Positions 24,856 through 33,335 of a stretch of DNA of 64,000 nt are shown here, piece after piece. Each line of letters begins with the position of its first letter. Position 1 is the stretch's first letter. Source of the DNA: Halonotius sp046719765 (lineage in GTDB: Archaea; Halobacteriota; Halobacteria; Halobacteriales; Haloferacaceae); assembly GCF_046719765.1 (NCBI RefSeq), contig NZ_JABEBY010000007.1:74021-138020 (forward strand), written 5' to 3'. Made by a program: the position numbers and the translations under genes. The notes beneath the pieces are model-generated. The model was not told the origin of the DNA, searched no databases, and was given only the letters and a program-made list of their open reading frames with translations.

Positions 24856-25177
24856 CCAGCCGGTGGCTCCCCCTGATCGCCCGAAGATTCGAGACGGTTA
24901 CAACGACGCCGATAGCCGCGACAGCGATCGGAACCCCGACCGCGATCGGGCTGTCGGCGATGAAAAGATATCCCGCAACCGTGACCGCCAGCGTGGCGAG
25001 TTTGAGGACGGCGAAGCCGATCGGCCCGGGCTGTCGCGAAAGGAGTCGGCTGACGACGGGGTTTGCCTCAACAACCGCATACCGACGGACAGCAACGACT
25101 GTCGTCACATAGTCGCCGACGCCGTAACAGAGCACCGCAAGCAACCACCACCCGAGGTCGACAGCGGGGAGTGCCAT
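24839..25177 (-). CDS. Small polytopic membrane protein (DUF5658-like)
   Basis: 112 residues with three or four helices. WWLLAVLCYGVGDYVTTVVAVRRYAVVEANPVVSRLL is the notable block: a G(V)GDxxTT stretch followed by EANPV. These resemble the small DUF5658-type membrane proteins of archaea, whose role is unknown. The C-terminus RAIRGSHRLDEPAN is polar. It overlaps the next membrane gene and faces away from the methyltransferase gene at 25279. Confidence 0.65.
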   Translation of the reverse strand: MALPAVDLGWWLLAVLCYGVGDYVTTVVAVRRYAVVEANPVVSRLLSRQPGPIGFAVLKLATLAVTVAGYLFIADSPIAVGVPIAVAAIGVVVTVSNLRAIRGSHRLDEPAN

Positions 25178-25278
25178 ACACCGAGTGGTGGGCGAACCGA
25201 CAAGAGAACACCGGGTTGGACGATGGGATGGGCCCCAGAATCGACACGCTGAAAGCCGATCTACGAGTGTATCGATGC

Positions 25279-26328
25279 GTGTACTGTCTGGAGCTCGCCG
25301 GCGACGAGGATGTGTTTGCGGCCTACGAGGCCGGCTCGGCCGCGAGTGCAGTCGAGGTCATCGCCGGCGGGGTGGCGACCGCTCGCGGGATCGATCCCGA
25401 CGGCGTCCGGCGGCTCGCCTACACGCATGCTGCCAGCGAGCTCATTGCAAAGACAGACGCCGATATCGAGGCCGCCGCAGCCGCGCTCACGGCAGCCGGC
25501 ATCGACCGCGAGGGCTCGGTCGCAGTTCGGGCCCGCGACGTGCGGAGTCAGACGGGTGTGAGCACCCAGGCGGCCGAACGGCAGCTCGGCGGTGTGCTCG
25601 TCGATCGCGGCTTCGAAGTCGATCTCGATGATCCAGACCACGAACTGCGGGTGTTGTTCGCGGGCGATGACGATGACGGCGCAGACGATGACTTCGTGGA
25701 CGACGACGCAGATGATGACGACGATACCTGCTGCCTCATCGGCTGGCTGGCCGTCGAGAGCCGCCGGGATTACGGCGAGCGCCGACCCACAGATCGCCCA
25801 TTCGTCCAGCCCGGAAGTATGGCTCCGTTGGACGCCCGGGCACTCGTGAACATCGCGGGAGCCGGCCCAGAAACAACGGTCGTCGACCCGATGTGTGGCA
25901 CCGGCGGGCTACTACTGGAGGCCGGCCTCGTCGGCAGCAACGTGATCGGCGTCGACGCCCAGTGGAAGATGGCCCGCGGGAGCCGAGAGAATCTGGCGGA
26001 ACTGCGCGAGGAGGCCGGCGAGGGGTTCGACGGCGAGGTGAGCGTCTGCCGCGGCGACGCTACCGCGCTACCGCTCGTTGATAACGCGGCCGACACGGTC
26101 GTCTTCGATGCCCCCTACGGCCGCCAATCAAAGATCGCCCGCCACGAGTTGAGCGAGCTGGTCGGTGGCGCGCTCCGAGAAGCCCGTCGGATCGCCCCGC
26201 GCGCGGTTGTCGTCGCCGATCGATCGTGGGACGATGCCGCACAGGAAGCCGGATGGACGGTCGAACGGCGGTTCGAACGGCGAGTGCACGGATCCTTAGT
26301 GCGGCACGTCCACGTACTGTCCGGTTAG
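25279..26328 (+). CDS. TRM-G10-type tRNA (guanine10-N2)-methyltransferase
   Basis: 349 residues from a GTG start. An N-terminal THUMP-like half begins VYCLELAGDEDVFAAYEA. The SAM-binding C-terminal half has VDPMCGTGGLLLEAGLVGSNVIGVD (motif I) and the catalytic VFDAPYGRQSKI (DxPY). Together these match archaeal enzymes that methylate N2 of G10 in tRNA. Between the halves lies an Asp-rich insertion (GDDDDGADDDFVDDDADDDDD), extreme even for a halophile. GTG 25279 is chosen because the family starts at this (M/V)Y.LEL motif; ATG 25228 is the alternative. It is divergent from the small membrane genes. Confidence 0.85.
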   Translation: MYCLELAGDEDVFAAYEAGSAASAVEVIAGGVATARGIDPDGVRRLAYTHAASELIAKTDADIEAAAAALTAAGIDREGSVAVRARDVRSQTGVSTQAAERQLGGVLVDRGFEVDLDDPDHELRVLFAGDDDDGADDDFVDDDADDDDDTCCLIGWLAVESRRDYGERRPTDRPFVQPGSMAPLDARALVNIAGAGPETTVVDPMCGTGGLLLEAGLVGSNVIGVDAQWKMARGSRENLAELREEAGEGFDGEVSVCRGDATALPLVDNAADTVVFDAPYGRQSKIARHELSELVGGALREARRIAPRAVVVADRSWDDAAQEAGWTVERRFERRVHGSLVRHVHVLSG

Positions 26329-26348
26329 AGTATCTCGGCGACGGCCGG

Positions 26349-27353
26349 TTAGATCATCGCGGCGACGGCCTGCCTGATCGACAGCCCCTCCTCGACGACA
26401 TCCCGGCGGTAGTGCATGTACACGGCCCCCAGCGGCGGCTGAATGATGTAGGCCAAGGCGATCGGGAGCACAGCCTCGGTCGGAAGGCTATCGCTGGCGA
26501 CAACGATCGCCACAGCGATCGAGAGGTTCCGCATGCTGGTCACGTACACCAGCGAGATGCCAAGCTCATCGGACAACAGCAGGCGGCCGAGTCCCGCACC
26601 CACAGCCAAGATCACGGCGTAGAACGCGAGCAACGGGATGATCGTGGTCGCGGAGGTCACAGGATCCGAAAGGATCGAGGCCGACCGCATTGTCATCGCG
26701 ATAAAGACGATCAACATCACACCCAGCGAGCTCAGCCCACCAAACACGGGTTTGAGTCGCTTGAGCCCGTCCGACTTGTATCGGCGGAGTAGCCACCACC
26801 GGGTGGCCGTCCCGGCGATCATCGGGCCGACGATCACGGTTGCAAGCTGCCGGTAGAGGGCTGCTGGTTCGAATCCGACACTGCCGGGCACCAGCAACGA
26901 GAGATACGCCGGCAGGATGGCGATCGCCGCCAGCAGGTTCACCGACATGGCGACCAAGGCGGATTCCAGATCGCCGCCGGCCAGCCCGGTCCAGGCGGCG
27001 GTCATCCCCGAGGAGGGGATCAGCGCGATGAAGTATAACCCGATCGTATAGCCGACCGAGCCGGCAAAAAACAACCGACCAAGGCCGACCGCCACCAGCG
27101 GCGCGAACACGAAGTTGAGCAGCAGGCTGAGGCTGACAACCTTTGCGTGTGTTCGCACATAAAGGATCTCTCGGAGATCGATGTTGATCATCATCGGGTA
27201 GATCATCAGGAATAATACGGGCACCACCGCTGATCGCAGCAGGCTCTTGATGTCGCCCCCGGCGATCTGACCGAACGCAAGACCGCCGACCAGCGAAGCG
27301 ATGACAACGTAGATCAGGTTCTGTTTCAGGGTGATGAGGAAGGAGCGGATCAT
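26349..27353 (-). CDS. Bile acid:sodium symporter (BASS)-family transporter
   Basis: 334 residues and about nine to ten helices. Signatures include the PSSGMTAAWTGLAGGDLESAL block near residue 118 and SMRNLSIAVAIVVASDSL in the C-terminal half. Both are substrate/sodium-site stretches of the BASS/ACR3-like fold. Family members carry bile acids, pantoate, pyruvate or arsenite; none can be chosen here. The Met at 27353 is preferred because a TATA-like TTTGTATAAT lies right before the upstream Met at 27410, which would put that Met outside the transcript. A resistance context is absent. Confidence 0.85.
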   Translation of the reverse strand: MIRSFLITLKQNLIYVVIASLVGGLAFGQIAGGDIKSLLRSAVVPVLFLMIYPMMINIDLREILYVRTHAKVVSLSLLLNFVFAPLVAVGLGRLFFAGSVGYTIGLYFIALIPSSGMTAAWTGLAGGDLESALVAMSVNLLAAIAILPAYLSLLVPGSVGFEPAALYRQLATVIVGPMIAGTATRWWLLRRYKSDGLKRLKPVFGGLSSLGVMLIVFIAMTMRSASILSDPVTSATTIIPLLAFYAVILAVGAGLGRLLLSDELGISLVYVTSMRNLSIAVAIVVASDSLPTEAVLPIALAYIIQPPLGAVYMHYRRDVVEEGLSIRQAVAAMI

Positions 27354-27436
27354 GGCTGCCTCCGACCGATGATCGGCTGGGAGTCGTTCATACCCATTAG
27401 TTGTGCCCATATTATACAAAACTATCGATCGGTGGT

Positions 27437-27470
27437 AAACGCACAATCCAAACAATGGCGTTTAATTGTG
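27437..27470. promoter_or_regulatory. Two interleaved inverted repeats upstream of the BASS gene
   Basis: AAACGC (27437-27442) pairs with GCGTTT (27458-27463), and CACAAT (27442-27447) pairs with ATTGTG (27465-27470). They lie about 30-60 bases upstream of the TATA-like sequence of the BASS transporter in a 278-base AT-rich gap that has no gene. A regulator site is possible. Confidence 0.3.
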
Positions 27471-27598
27471 GTTTTATCGGCTAAAACAGAATGGGGCGGT
27501 GTATAGAATAGTGTTATGAGAACACAAATACCGGTCAAAATCGTTCACTCATGAGCGGTCGGTAGTGTTCTACAGCGGGCGGAGCAGTCGGGATCCCG

Positions 27599-27609
27599 CC
27601 CGTTTAAGC
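27599..27609 (+). promoter_or_regulatory. pyrE: TATA box of pyrE
   Basis: The sequence cccgtttaagc is centred 27-28 bases before the ATG at 27632, so the transcript would start at the first base of the start codon (leaderless). Confidence 0.5.
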
Positions 27610-27631
27610 CGACGGCTGGCCGAGTCCGCGT

Positions 27632-28153
27632 ATGCCCAATCAGGCACTCATCGATGCCTTACGCGACGCCGACGCCGTGCAGTACGGCGAGTTCGAGCTC
27701 TCCCATGGCGGCACCAGCGACTACTACGTCGACAAGTATCTCTTCGAAACCAACCCACGCTGTCTTGAGCTGATTGCGGCGGCCTTCGCTGCCGAGATCA
27801 ATGAACCAAAGCTCGCCGGCGTCGCTCTCGGTGCGGTGCCGCTGGTCGCGGTGACCGCCGTCGAAACCGGCCGCCCCTACGTGATCGCCCGCAAGCAGGC
27901 CAAGGAGTACGGCACCGGTAATCGGATCGAAGGACGGCTTGATGAGGGCGAGGAGGTCGTTGTGCTTGAGGATATTGCAACGACCGGTACCTCGGCAGTC
28001 GAAGCTGCCGAAGCACTGCGGGCGGCCGGCGCGGTGGTAAACCGGGTGCTCGTTGTCGTCGACCGCGAGGAGGGTGCCGCCGAGACACTGGCCGAACACG
28101 ATCTCGAACTCGACGCGCTCGTGACCGCAAGCGAACTGCTGGCCGATCGGTAG
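27632..28153 (+). CDS. pyrE: Orotate phosphoribosyltransferase
   Basis: 173 residues. It joins orotate and PRPP to give OMP in pyrimidine synthesis. The PRPP-binding signature VVVLEDIATTGTSAVEAAEAL lies near residue 110. The N-terminal FELSHGGTSDYYVDKYLFETNP and the flexible catalytic loop RKQAKEYGTGNRIEG are also as expected. The length is standard for the archaeal enzyme. It is transcribed alone from a leaderless promoter and converges on the DUF373 gene. pyrD lies elsewhere in the window. pyrE is a common marker gene in haloarchaeal genetics. Confidence 0.95.
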   Translation: MPNQALIDALRDADAVQYGEFELSHGGTSDYYVDKYLFETNPRCLELIAAAFAAEINEPKLAGVALGAVPLVAVTAVETGRPYVIARKQAKEYGTGNRIEGRLDEGEEVVVLEDIATTGTSAVEAAEALRAAGAVVNRVLVVVDREEGAAETLAEHDLELDALVTASELLADR

Positions 28154-28177
28154 CCGGCAGCGGTCGATCGCGGCTGA

Positions 28178-29293
28178 TCAGGCTGGCTCCGGGGCCGCCG
28201 GATACCGGGATTCGACGACCGCGAAGGTGAGCGTACTGAGGACGCCCAACAGCGTCCCGACGGTGAGTGCGATCGCCAGATCCGGGAGGGTGAAGGCGGC
28301 AACCCCCGCGATATCCGGGAGGAGAAAGCCCGACAGCCCGTAGAGGACGATGGCGATCGCAACGACATAAAACGGCGCGTTGAGATACCGCCACCGGAAG
28401 CGATCGGCGAGATACTCGTCGGTGACCTGACCGAGGCTGCTGGTGATCCCAGCGGCCGCAAACCACTGCACCGAGCCGTGGACGAAGGCCGCGGCGGTGG
28501 TGACAATCGCCGCCGCGTCGCCGTCGGTCGCCGTAACGGTCTCGACGAGGGAGACGCCCTGGACGCCGCCGACGATGACGAGCGCGAGAGCGACGACGTA
28601 GGTGATCAGCGTCGCCCGGCCGGCGTACAGCCCGTTGCGAACGCGGTCGGCGGTCGCATCGATGCTGTCCTCCAACCCGAGCCCGCGGAACAGCGTGTAG
28701 AGGCCGAGGAGGGCGGACAAGAGACCGAGGACAACCGCGCCGGCAACATCGAACACGCCGGCGATGACGACCATCGGGTAGATCAACAGGAGCACCCCGA
28801 GCGGCACAAGGATCGTTCCGCGGGTCTCGGGGTCGGCCAACACCTGTTTGATGGTGTAGTACATCGATTCGAGATTTTGGGCCTGCCGGACGACGACGCG
28901 CTGGACGCCATCGATCGGCATCCGCGAGCGAATGATCGGGATCACCGACTCATCTTGGGCCCCGTCGGTGATGACGATCGCGCTGACCTCCTCGCCGGTC
29001 TGGAGGCCCGCCAGCACCGTGTCGATCTCGTCGCCGATGGTGCGGTTGGCGCTGACATCGTTGCCCTCGACACCGGTGACGACGGCGACCTCGACGGCCT
29101 CGTCGTCCTCGGCCTGCAGCGAGTCGTACGTCGAGAGCCCCTGAAACATGACGTTGAGATCGGAGTCCTCCGGATCGACCGTCGCCAGGGCGATAGCGGC
29201 CTCCCGAACCGCATCGCTGCCGACGACCGGGGTCTCGATGTCGGTCTTCCGGCCGACATCATCGTCGAGGTCGATACAGAGGACGAGCAGCAT
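28178..29293 (-). CDS. DUF373 family membrane protein
   Basis: 371 residues. The N-terminal 140 residues are soluble and begin MLLVLCIDLDDDVGRKTDIETPVVG, a metal-binding-looking Asp cluster found in all archaeal DUF373 proteins. A Rossmann-like alternation follows, then five or six membrane helices (about 168-190, 193-215, 225-250, 255-290, 325-350). The family is almost universal in Euryarchaeota and its biochemical role is unknown. A TATA-like TCTTAACGG (29315-29323 on the minus strand) lies about 26 bases before the ATG, again a leaderless pattern. Confidence 0.9.
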   Translation of the reverse strand: MLLVLCIDLDDDVGRKTDIETPVVGSDAVREAAIALATVDPEDSDLNVMFQGLSTYDSLQAEDDEAVEVAVVTGVEGNDVSANRTIGDEIDTVLAGLQTGEEVSAIVITDGAQDESVIPIIRSRMPIDGVQRVVVRQAQNLESMYYTIKQVLADPETRGTILVPLGVLLLIYPMVVIAGVFDVAGAVVLGLLSALLGLYTLFRGLGLEDSIDATADRVRNGLYAGRATLITYVVALALVIVGGVQGVSLVETVTATDGDAAAIVTTAAAFVHGSVQWFAAAGITSSLGQVTDEYLADRFRWRYLNAPFYVVAIAIVLYGLSGFLLPDIAGVAAFTLPDLAIALTVGTLLGVLSTLTFAVVESRYPAAPEPA

Positions 29294-29326
29294 GCATACG
29301 AAGGTACGCGAGCGACCCGTTAAGAC

Positions 29327-29660
29327 TTTTCTGGGGGATACGAGAGCGGCCGGGAGACAAAGGGGGTAGGCGGTGTGTTCGACGCCGGCGAGGACGGCGT
29401 TGATCGCGTTGGGGTCATCGTCCGCGGGGATAGACGCCGAAAGACAACGACATCCTCGGCGACTGGAACGAGGGTGGTGAGATCGGGTTCGCTGTCGGCC
29501 TCGGTGAGCCGGTCCTCGGCGCGGTAGGGGACAACCTCAACCGAGTCGCCGAGATGATCGACCGAGCGGGTGCTGTCGGGGTCGACAGTGCCGAGGGCGT
29601 CATCACGTGGCGAACGGGCGACCGTGGAGACGAAAGCGAGGGTATGGAACCGGGAAGCGG
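29327..29660 (-). pseudogene. Possible decayed gene with a frameshift (or non-coding spacer)
   Basis: The 529-base gap between DUF373 and the radical SAM gene has no intact gene. On the minus strand, one frame reads like acidic haloarchaeal protein from about 29640 to 29440 (RSVDHLGDSVEVVPYRAEDR, then LTEADSEPDLTTLVPVAEDV). Near 29437 that pattern shifts by one frame and continues as ASIPADDDPNAINAVLAGV down to about 29327 without a stop. This looks like one coding sequence broken by a single-base change. I cannot name the family and there is no clear start codon. Chance is possible because the region is GC-rich. Confidence 0.3.
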
Positions 29661-29822
29661 CCCAACGTGTGGAAGCCATGAGCGGTCGCAGGCGGGAGGG
29701 CGTGCACACAGCGGGGCAACCCAGCCGATCGAAAGCAAAAGTCCCGGCGTGACACCGGTTTTCATTACGCGCTCGGCGTTTCGGACGGTTTTTGTGGTGG
29801 GGAACGGTATACCGAGTAACTG

Positions 29823-30818
29823 ATGATCTCCAAAGGCTGCGAACAGTGCGCTAAGGGCGGGAAGATGGTGCTTTTCGTCTACGGCTACTGTGACCAGCGG
29901 GATTGTTTCTACTGTCCGCTTGGGGAAAACCGCAAGAACGTCACCGACGTCTACGCCAACGAACGCCTCGTCGAAAACGACGAAGACATCATCGAGGAAG
30001 CCCACCGGATGGACGCGCTGGGTACCTCGATTACCGGTGGCGAACCGCAGGAAGCGATGGAGAAGACCTGTCGCTACCTCCGGCTGCTGAAAGACGAGTT
30101 CGGCGAGGATCACCATACCCACCTCTACACCGGAATCACGGGCGGCCGCGAGAACATGCGGCGGCTCTCGGAGGCCGGCCTCGACGAGATCCGGTTCCAC
30201 CCACCGTACGAGCAGTGGGGCGAGTTGCATGGGACTGAGTGGGAAGAGATCCTCCATATCGCCCGCGAAGAGGGGATGACACCCGCCTTCGAGATACCCG
30301 GAATCCGTGCCGAAGAGGAGTTTTTGGAGTTCCTCGACGAGGGCGCGGCGGAGTTCTGCAATATCAACGAGTTCGAGATGAGCGACGGGAACTACCGGCG
30401 GATGCAAGAGAAGGGCTACGAACTGCAGGACGGCCACATGTCCGCCGTCGACGGCTCGAAGGAGGAAATTCTGGAAACGATGGGTGATCACGAACGCGTC
30501 TACTTCTGTACGAGCGTGTTCAAAGACGCCGCCCAACACCGAAACCGCCTGAAGCGGATGGCCCGTGTTATCGGCCGTGAGTTCGACGAGATCACCGACG
30601 ACGGGACGCTCGTCTACGGGAAAACGTGGGAGCCGGAGGCTCGACTCGAAGAACTCGGGGTTCCAGAGGAGTTCTACACCGTCAAATCCGACCACGTCGA
30701 GTTGGCCTGGTGGCTGCTCGAAGAGATGGTCGAAGACGGCGACGTGAACGAGGGCGAGATCGTCGAGCAGTACCCGACTGTCGACGGGACGGTCGTCGAG
30801 CGGACGCCGTTAGCGTAG
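29823..30818 (+). CDS. Radical SAM protein with unusual cysteine spacing
   Basis: 331 residues. The radical SAM iron-sulfur motif appears as GYCDQRDCFYC (C23, C28, C31), spaced CX4CX2C instead of CX3CX2C. An extra pair, CEQC (C6, C9), comes before it. The barrel features SITGGEPQEAM (GGE motif, SAM amine) and LYTGITGG follow, along with VYFCTSVFKDAAQHRNRLKR. The family is conserved in haloarchaea and methanogens, with unknown product. It starts at ATG 29823 directly after the possible pseudogene. The last 51 bases are partly duplicated downstream (30953-31003). Confidence 0.88.
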   Translation: MISKGCEQCAKGGKMVLFVYGYCDQRDCFYCPLGENRKNVTDVYANERLVENDEDIIEEAHRMDALGTSITGGEPQEAMEKTCRYLRLLKDEFGEDHHTHLYTGITGGRENMRRLSEAGLDEIRFHPPYEQWGELHGTEWEEILHIAREEGMTPAFEIPGIRAEEEFLEFLDEGAAEFCNINEFEMSDGNYRRMQEKGYELQDGHMSAVDGSKEEILETMGDHERVYFCTSVFKDAAQHRNRLKRMARVIGREFDEITDDGTLVYGKTWEPEARLEELGVPEEFYTVKSDHVELAWWLLEEMVEDGDVNEGEIVEQYPTVDGTVVERTPLA

Positions 30819-30952
30819 TTTTCTGTAGAGTTTGAGTGGGGTAGGTAGACACAGCCGATCGATCCACGACGAACGACCAGCGGGAGTGAGGAATGTTTTA
30901 GTCCAGGTTTTTCCGAAGGAACGAGCGCGGCGAGTGACTGACCGGAAAAACG

Positions 30953-31003
30953 TGGTATTCGACCGTTGATGGGACGGTCGTCGGACGGACGCCGCTGGCA
31001 TAG
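30953..31003 (+). pseudogene. Duplicated 3' end of the radical SAM gene
   Basis: The 51 bases read in frame as WYSTVDGTVVGRTPLA and a stop. They match the last 51 bases of the radical SAM gene (30768-30818), which read QYPTVDGTVVERTPLA and a stop. Differences are mostly at third codon positions, so the copies have diverged under coding-like substitution. No upstream part of the gene is present. It is therefore the tail of an otherwise deleted paralogue or an old tandem duplication. Confidence 0.7.
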
Positions 31004-31042
31004 CGAACGCGTTGGCGGAGGCGGGACGGTGAAACCGTAGCG

Positions 31043-31717
31043 TTAGGATGGGGTGTCAGTATCCCAGCTATCCGGGACTTCGATGACGTAGCGGCCGTCC
31101 TCGCGCAGCGAGATGATGTACTCGTCGCGGTCGTACAGTTCCATCAGATTCAGTTCGTACTGGCCGGGGCTGACGATGCGGATGCTTTCGAACTGATCGT
31201 TGAGCTCTTGGCGGAGTTGATCAAGGCTTGAGGAGGTCGCCTCGTCGGCCGCCACGTCACCTGCGTCGGCGGCGTCGGCAGCGGGCTGATCGGCCGGAGG
31301 GGTTTCTGAATCGGGCGTCGCCGCCGAATCGTCGGCCGGCGGCGGAGAATCGGGGAGTTCGTCGTCAGAGACGATATCCGAGCGGGCACTCGATTGGGCC
31401 GGTGATTCGCCGCCCGGCGTACGGTCGTCGTCGAGGACTTCGGCGTCGGTCGGCTCGGTCGTATCGCTCGTCCCAGGGGAATCGGCATCGGCCGTGCCAG
31501 TGGGTTCTGTGGCCGGCTCCGGGTTGGGTGTCACGGACTCATCGGCCGCGGCAGAATCGTCGAGCGTGGCCTGCTGCTCGGCGGCATCGTCAGTGACATC
31601 CTCGACTGAGCCCTGTTTGAACTGGAATTTGTTGCCGCCGCAGTCAGGACACCCAGAGAGCATCTCCTTGGAGCCGTCGGGGAAGACATGGCCGCAGTTG
31701 GTACACTGGTGGGGCAT
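31043..31717 (-). CDS. oapC: OapC, origin-associated zinc-ribbon protein
   Basis: 224 residues. An N-terminal rubredoxin-like zinc ribbon (CTNCGHVFPDG...SGCPDCGGNKFQF, two CxxC pairs) is followed by about 130 disordered acidic residues rich in Ala, Asp, Ser and Pro. A conserved C-terminal domain ends it (SIRIVSPGQYELNLMELYDRDEYIISLREDGRYVIEVP). This matches the archaeal DUF2072 protein encoded near haloarchaeal origins as OapC. Its role is unknown. It is the third gene of oapA-oapB-oapC, four bases after oapB. Its disordered linker is probably expendable in length. Confidence 0.88.
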   Translation of the reverse strand: MPHQCTNCGHVFPDGSKEMLSGCPDCGGNKFQFKQGSVEDVTDDAAEQQATLDDSAAADESVTPNPEPATEPTGTADADSPGTSDTTEPTDAEVLDDDRTPGGESPAQSSARSDIVSDDELPDSPPPADDSAATPDSETPPADQPAADAADAGDVAADEATSSSLDQLRQELNDQFESIRIVSPGQYELNLMELYDRDEYIISLREDGRYVIEVPDSWDTDTPS

Positions 31718-31721
31718 GACG

Positions 31722-32123
31722 CTACTTCCGGGAGACCAGCGCGCTGATGAGTTGGTCGTCCTTGTGCAGGGTTTCGATCTGGTTGGCCGGGCCGATGACG
31801 GTGAGTTTCTTCGTCGACTCTCGGCCCATGAGGCGGTCGAGGAAGCTCTGGTCGGCGGCCTCCTCGTGGGGATAGCTCTCGATCTCGATCCCGCTGAACT
31901 CGTCGGGGCTGATCTCGGTCATCGTCACCTCGATGAGTTTCGACTCCTCGTCCGGCGAGAGGCCTTCTTCGAGGATGACGATGTTGCCGTCGCGGACGCC
32001 ATCAAGGATGAGCCGGATCTTCTCCATGCTCCGAAGCCCCTCCATCCGCGACCCGCTAATCAGGTCGATCTGGACGCCGTTTTGCGATTCCGTCGTGGAA
32101 TCCGAGGGTGTTGCTTCAGGCAT
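31722..32123 (-). CDS. oapB: OapB, origin-associated DUF2073 protein
   Basis: 133 residues: MEGLRSMEKIRLILDGVRDGNIVILEEGLSPDEESKLIEVTM forms the core. A later RESTKKLTVIGPANQIETLHKDDQLISALVSRK ends it. This is the archaeal DUF2073 family, with a KH-like alternation of strands and helices, regularly encoded between OapA and OapC beside the Orc1 origin. No molecular function is established that I know of. It shares one base with the oapA stop. It is unrelated to the bacterial OLE-RNA protein also named OapB. Confidence 0.88.
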   Translation of the reverse strand: MPEATPSDSTTESQNGVQIDLISGSRMEGLRSMEKIRLILDGVRDGNIVILEEGLSPDEESKLIEVTMTEISPDEFSGIEIESYPHEEAADQSFLDRLMGRESTKKLTVIGPANQIETLHKDDQLISALVSRK

Positions 32124-32764
32124 TATCCGAAGTACTCCGCGATTTTGTCGTACACCTCGTCCATGTTGTCGCCCTCAAGGGCCGACAGTGGGACGGTCTC
32201 ATGCTGGGGGAAGGCGTCGGCGACGCGTTTGATATCGGCCTCGTCGAGATCGATCTTGTTGGCGAAGATGAGCACCGGGAGATCGCGGCTCTCGATGATG
32301 CCGATGAGCATGGTGTTCACCTGCGTAAAGGGGTCGGTCGTCGAATCGAGGACGTAGATGACGCCGTCGACATCCTCCCGGAGCCAGTGCATGGCCTCGG
32401 CGACGCCTTCGGTCGCCTCCCGGGAGCGACGGATCGCGTCGTCCTTCTCGATGTCGTGGTCGAGGAACTCCTTGTAGTCGACCTTGGTGGCGACACCCGG
32501 TGTGTCGACGATGTCGATGGTGACCGAGCGGCCGTTGCGCTCGATATCGACGCCTTCCTTGCGGCGTGCACGGCGTGTTTCGTGTGGAACGTGGCTTTCG
32601 GGGCCGATGGCGTCGCCAGTCCAGTCACGTGCGATACGGTTTGCGAGGGTCGTCTTTCCGGCGTTCGGCGGTCCGTAGATCCCGATCCGTTTCGGATCGT
32701 CGGACGCGAACAGCCGGTCGGTGACCCGCGAGACGCTGTCCCTGAGATTTGTGAGTAGACCCAT
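32123..32764 (-). CDS. oapA: OapA, Era-like GTPase at the origin
   Basis: 213 residues from the ATG at 32762-32764 (MGLLTNLRDSVSRVTDRLF). GTPase motifs are intact: G1 GIYGPPNAGKTTLANRI, G3 VDTPGVATKV and G4 LIFANKIDLDE. The family is an archaeal Era/Obg-like GTPase encoded next to orc1/cdc6 in haloarchaea. A link to replication is inferred from position only. A longer frame to 32833 exists, but it would be read through the degenerate origin box at 32780-32801, so the shorter start is chosen. The operon order is oapA-oapB-oapC, pointing away from the origin. Confidence 0.9.
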   Translation of the reverse strand: MGLLTNLRDSVSRVTDRLFASDDPKRIGIYGPPNAGKTTLANRIARDWTGDAIGPESHVPHETRRARRKEGVDIERNGRSVTIDIVDTPGVATKVDYKEFLDHDIEKDDAIRRSREATEGVAEAMHWLREDVDGVIYVLDSTTDPFTQVNTMLIGIIESRDLPVLIFANKIDLDEADIKRVADAFPQHETVPLSALEGDNMDEVYDKIAEYFG

Positions 32765-32779
32765 CCTGACACTCCCGCA

Positions 32780-32801
32780 CCTCCCCTGTTTCGCGTGGAA
32801 G
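32780..32801 (-). promoter_or_regulatory. Mini-ORB upstream of oapA
   Basis: On the minus strand it reads CTTCCACGCGAAACAGGGGA, sharing TTCCAC-n-CGAAACA-GGGG with the two full boxes at 33041-33069 and 33249-33277. It is 16-37 bases before the oapA start codon, so Orc1 binding here could also repress the oap operon. Confidence 0.65.
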
Positions 32802-33040
32802 GGCGTATGACGCATCTTGCAATCCGGGAACACTTAAACACTGCGTCAGACAGGGGTGAGCGGCCGAATTCAACGGACAACGGGTAGCATCGTCTGAAAC
32901 CATTCGCGTGTGAGCGAGGGAATCTCGATTAGAGAAGATCAGAAACCGGGACAAACGAGATCAGTATGCGAGAAATCGATTTAGTGGGAATCTGCTTCGG
33001 TGAGTAGCCGTTGATTGTGGCAGGCCGCCATCCCCACTAG

Positions 33041-33277
33041 CCCCCCACCCCTTTGTTTCGGGTGGAATCATACTGACGGAGGGGTGTCTGAGAGTGGTAT
33101 CTAACACCAAAATATTTATATGCTATACTAAGAAACGACACCCGTACTGCGAAGAAAATATATTATTCTATCCGGTTATTTTGTTGTATTAGATACTAGA
33201 GCAACTACAAAAAATAAACGGAGAACATAGTCGACGGCCGATCGGGATGTTCCACTCGAAACAAAGGGGTGGGGGTG
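33041..33277. other. Replication origin oriC1: inverted ORBs around an AT-rich unwinding segment
   Basis: Two full origin recognition boxes face each other. The left one (33041-33069) reads on the minus strand TTCCACCCGAAACAAAGGGG plus a G-run. The right one (33249-33277) reads on the plus strand TTCCACTCGAAACAAAGGGG plus a G-run. Between them, about 33108-33235 is AT-rich, with aatatttatatgc and atatattattc stretches, the expected duplex-unwinding element. The divergent oapABC and orc1/cdc6 genes on either side match the conserved main chromosomal origin of haloarchaea. The whole 32765-33748 interval has no protein gene. Confidence 0.9.
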
Positions 33278-33335
33278 TAGCCACGGCTCATTTTGCCTTC
33301 TCGCCAGAGTCGGCAGACGCCCATCTCAGATTATG

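Noticed and set aside
29415..30695. Open frame of 426 codons opposite the radical SAM gene
   Set aside because: Antisense to a gene with cysteine-cluster and GGE motifs; only a small part beyond it was considered as the separate possible pseudogene.
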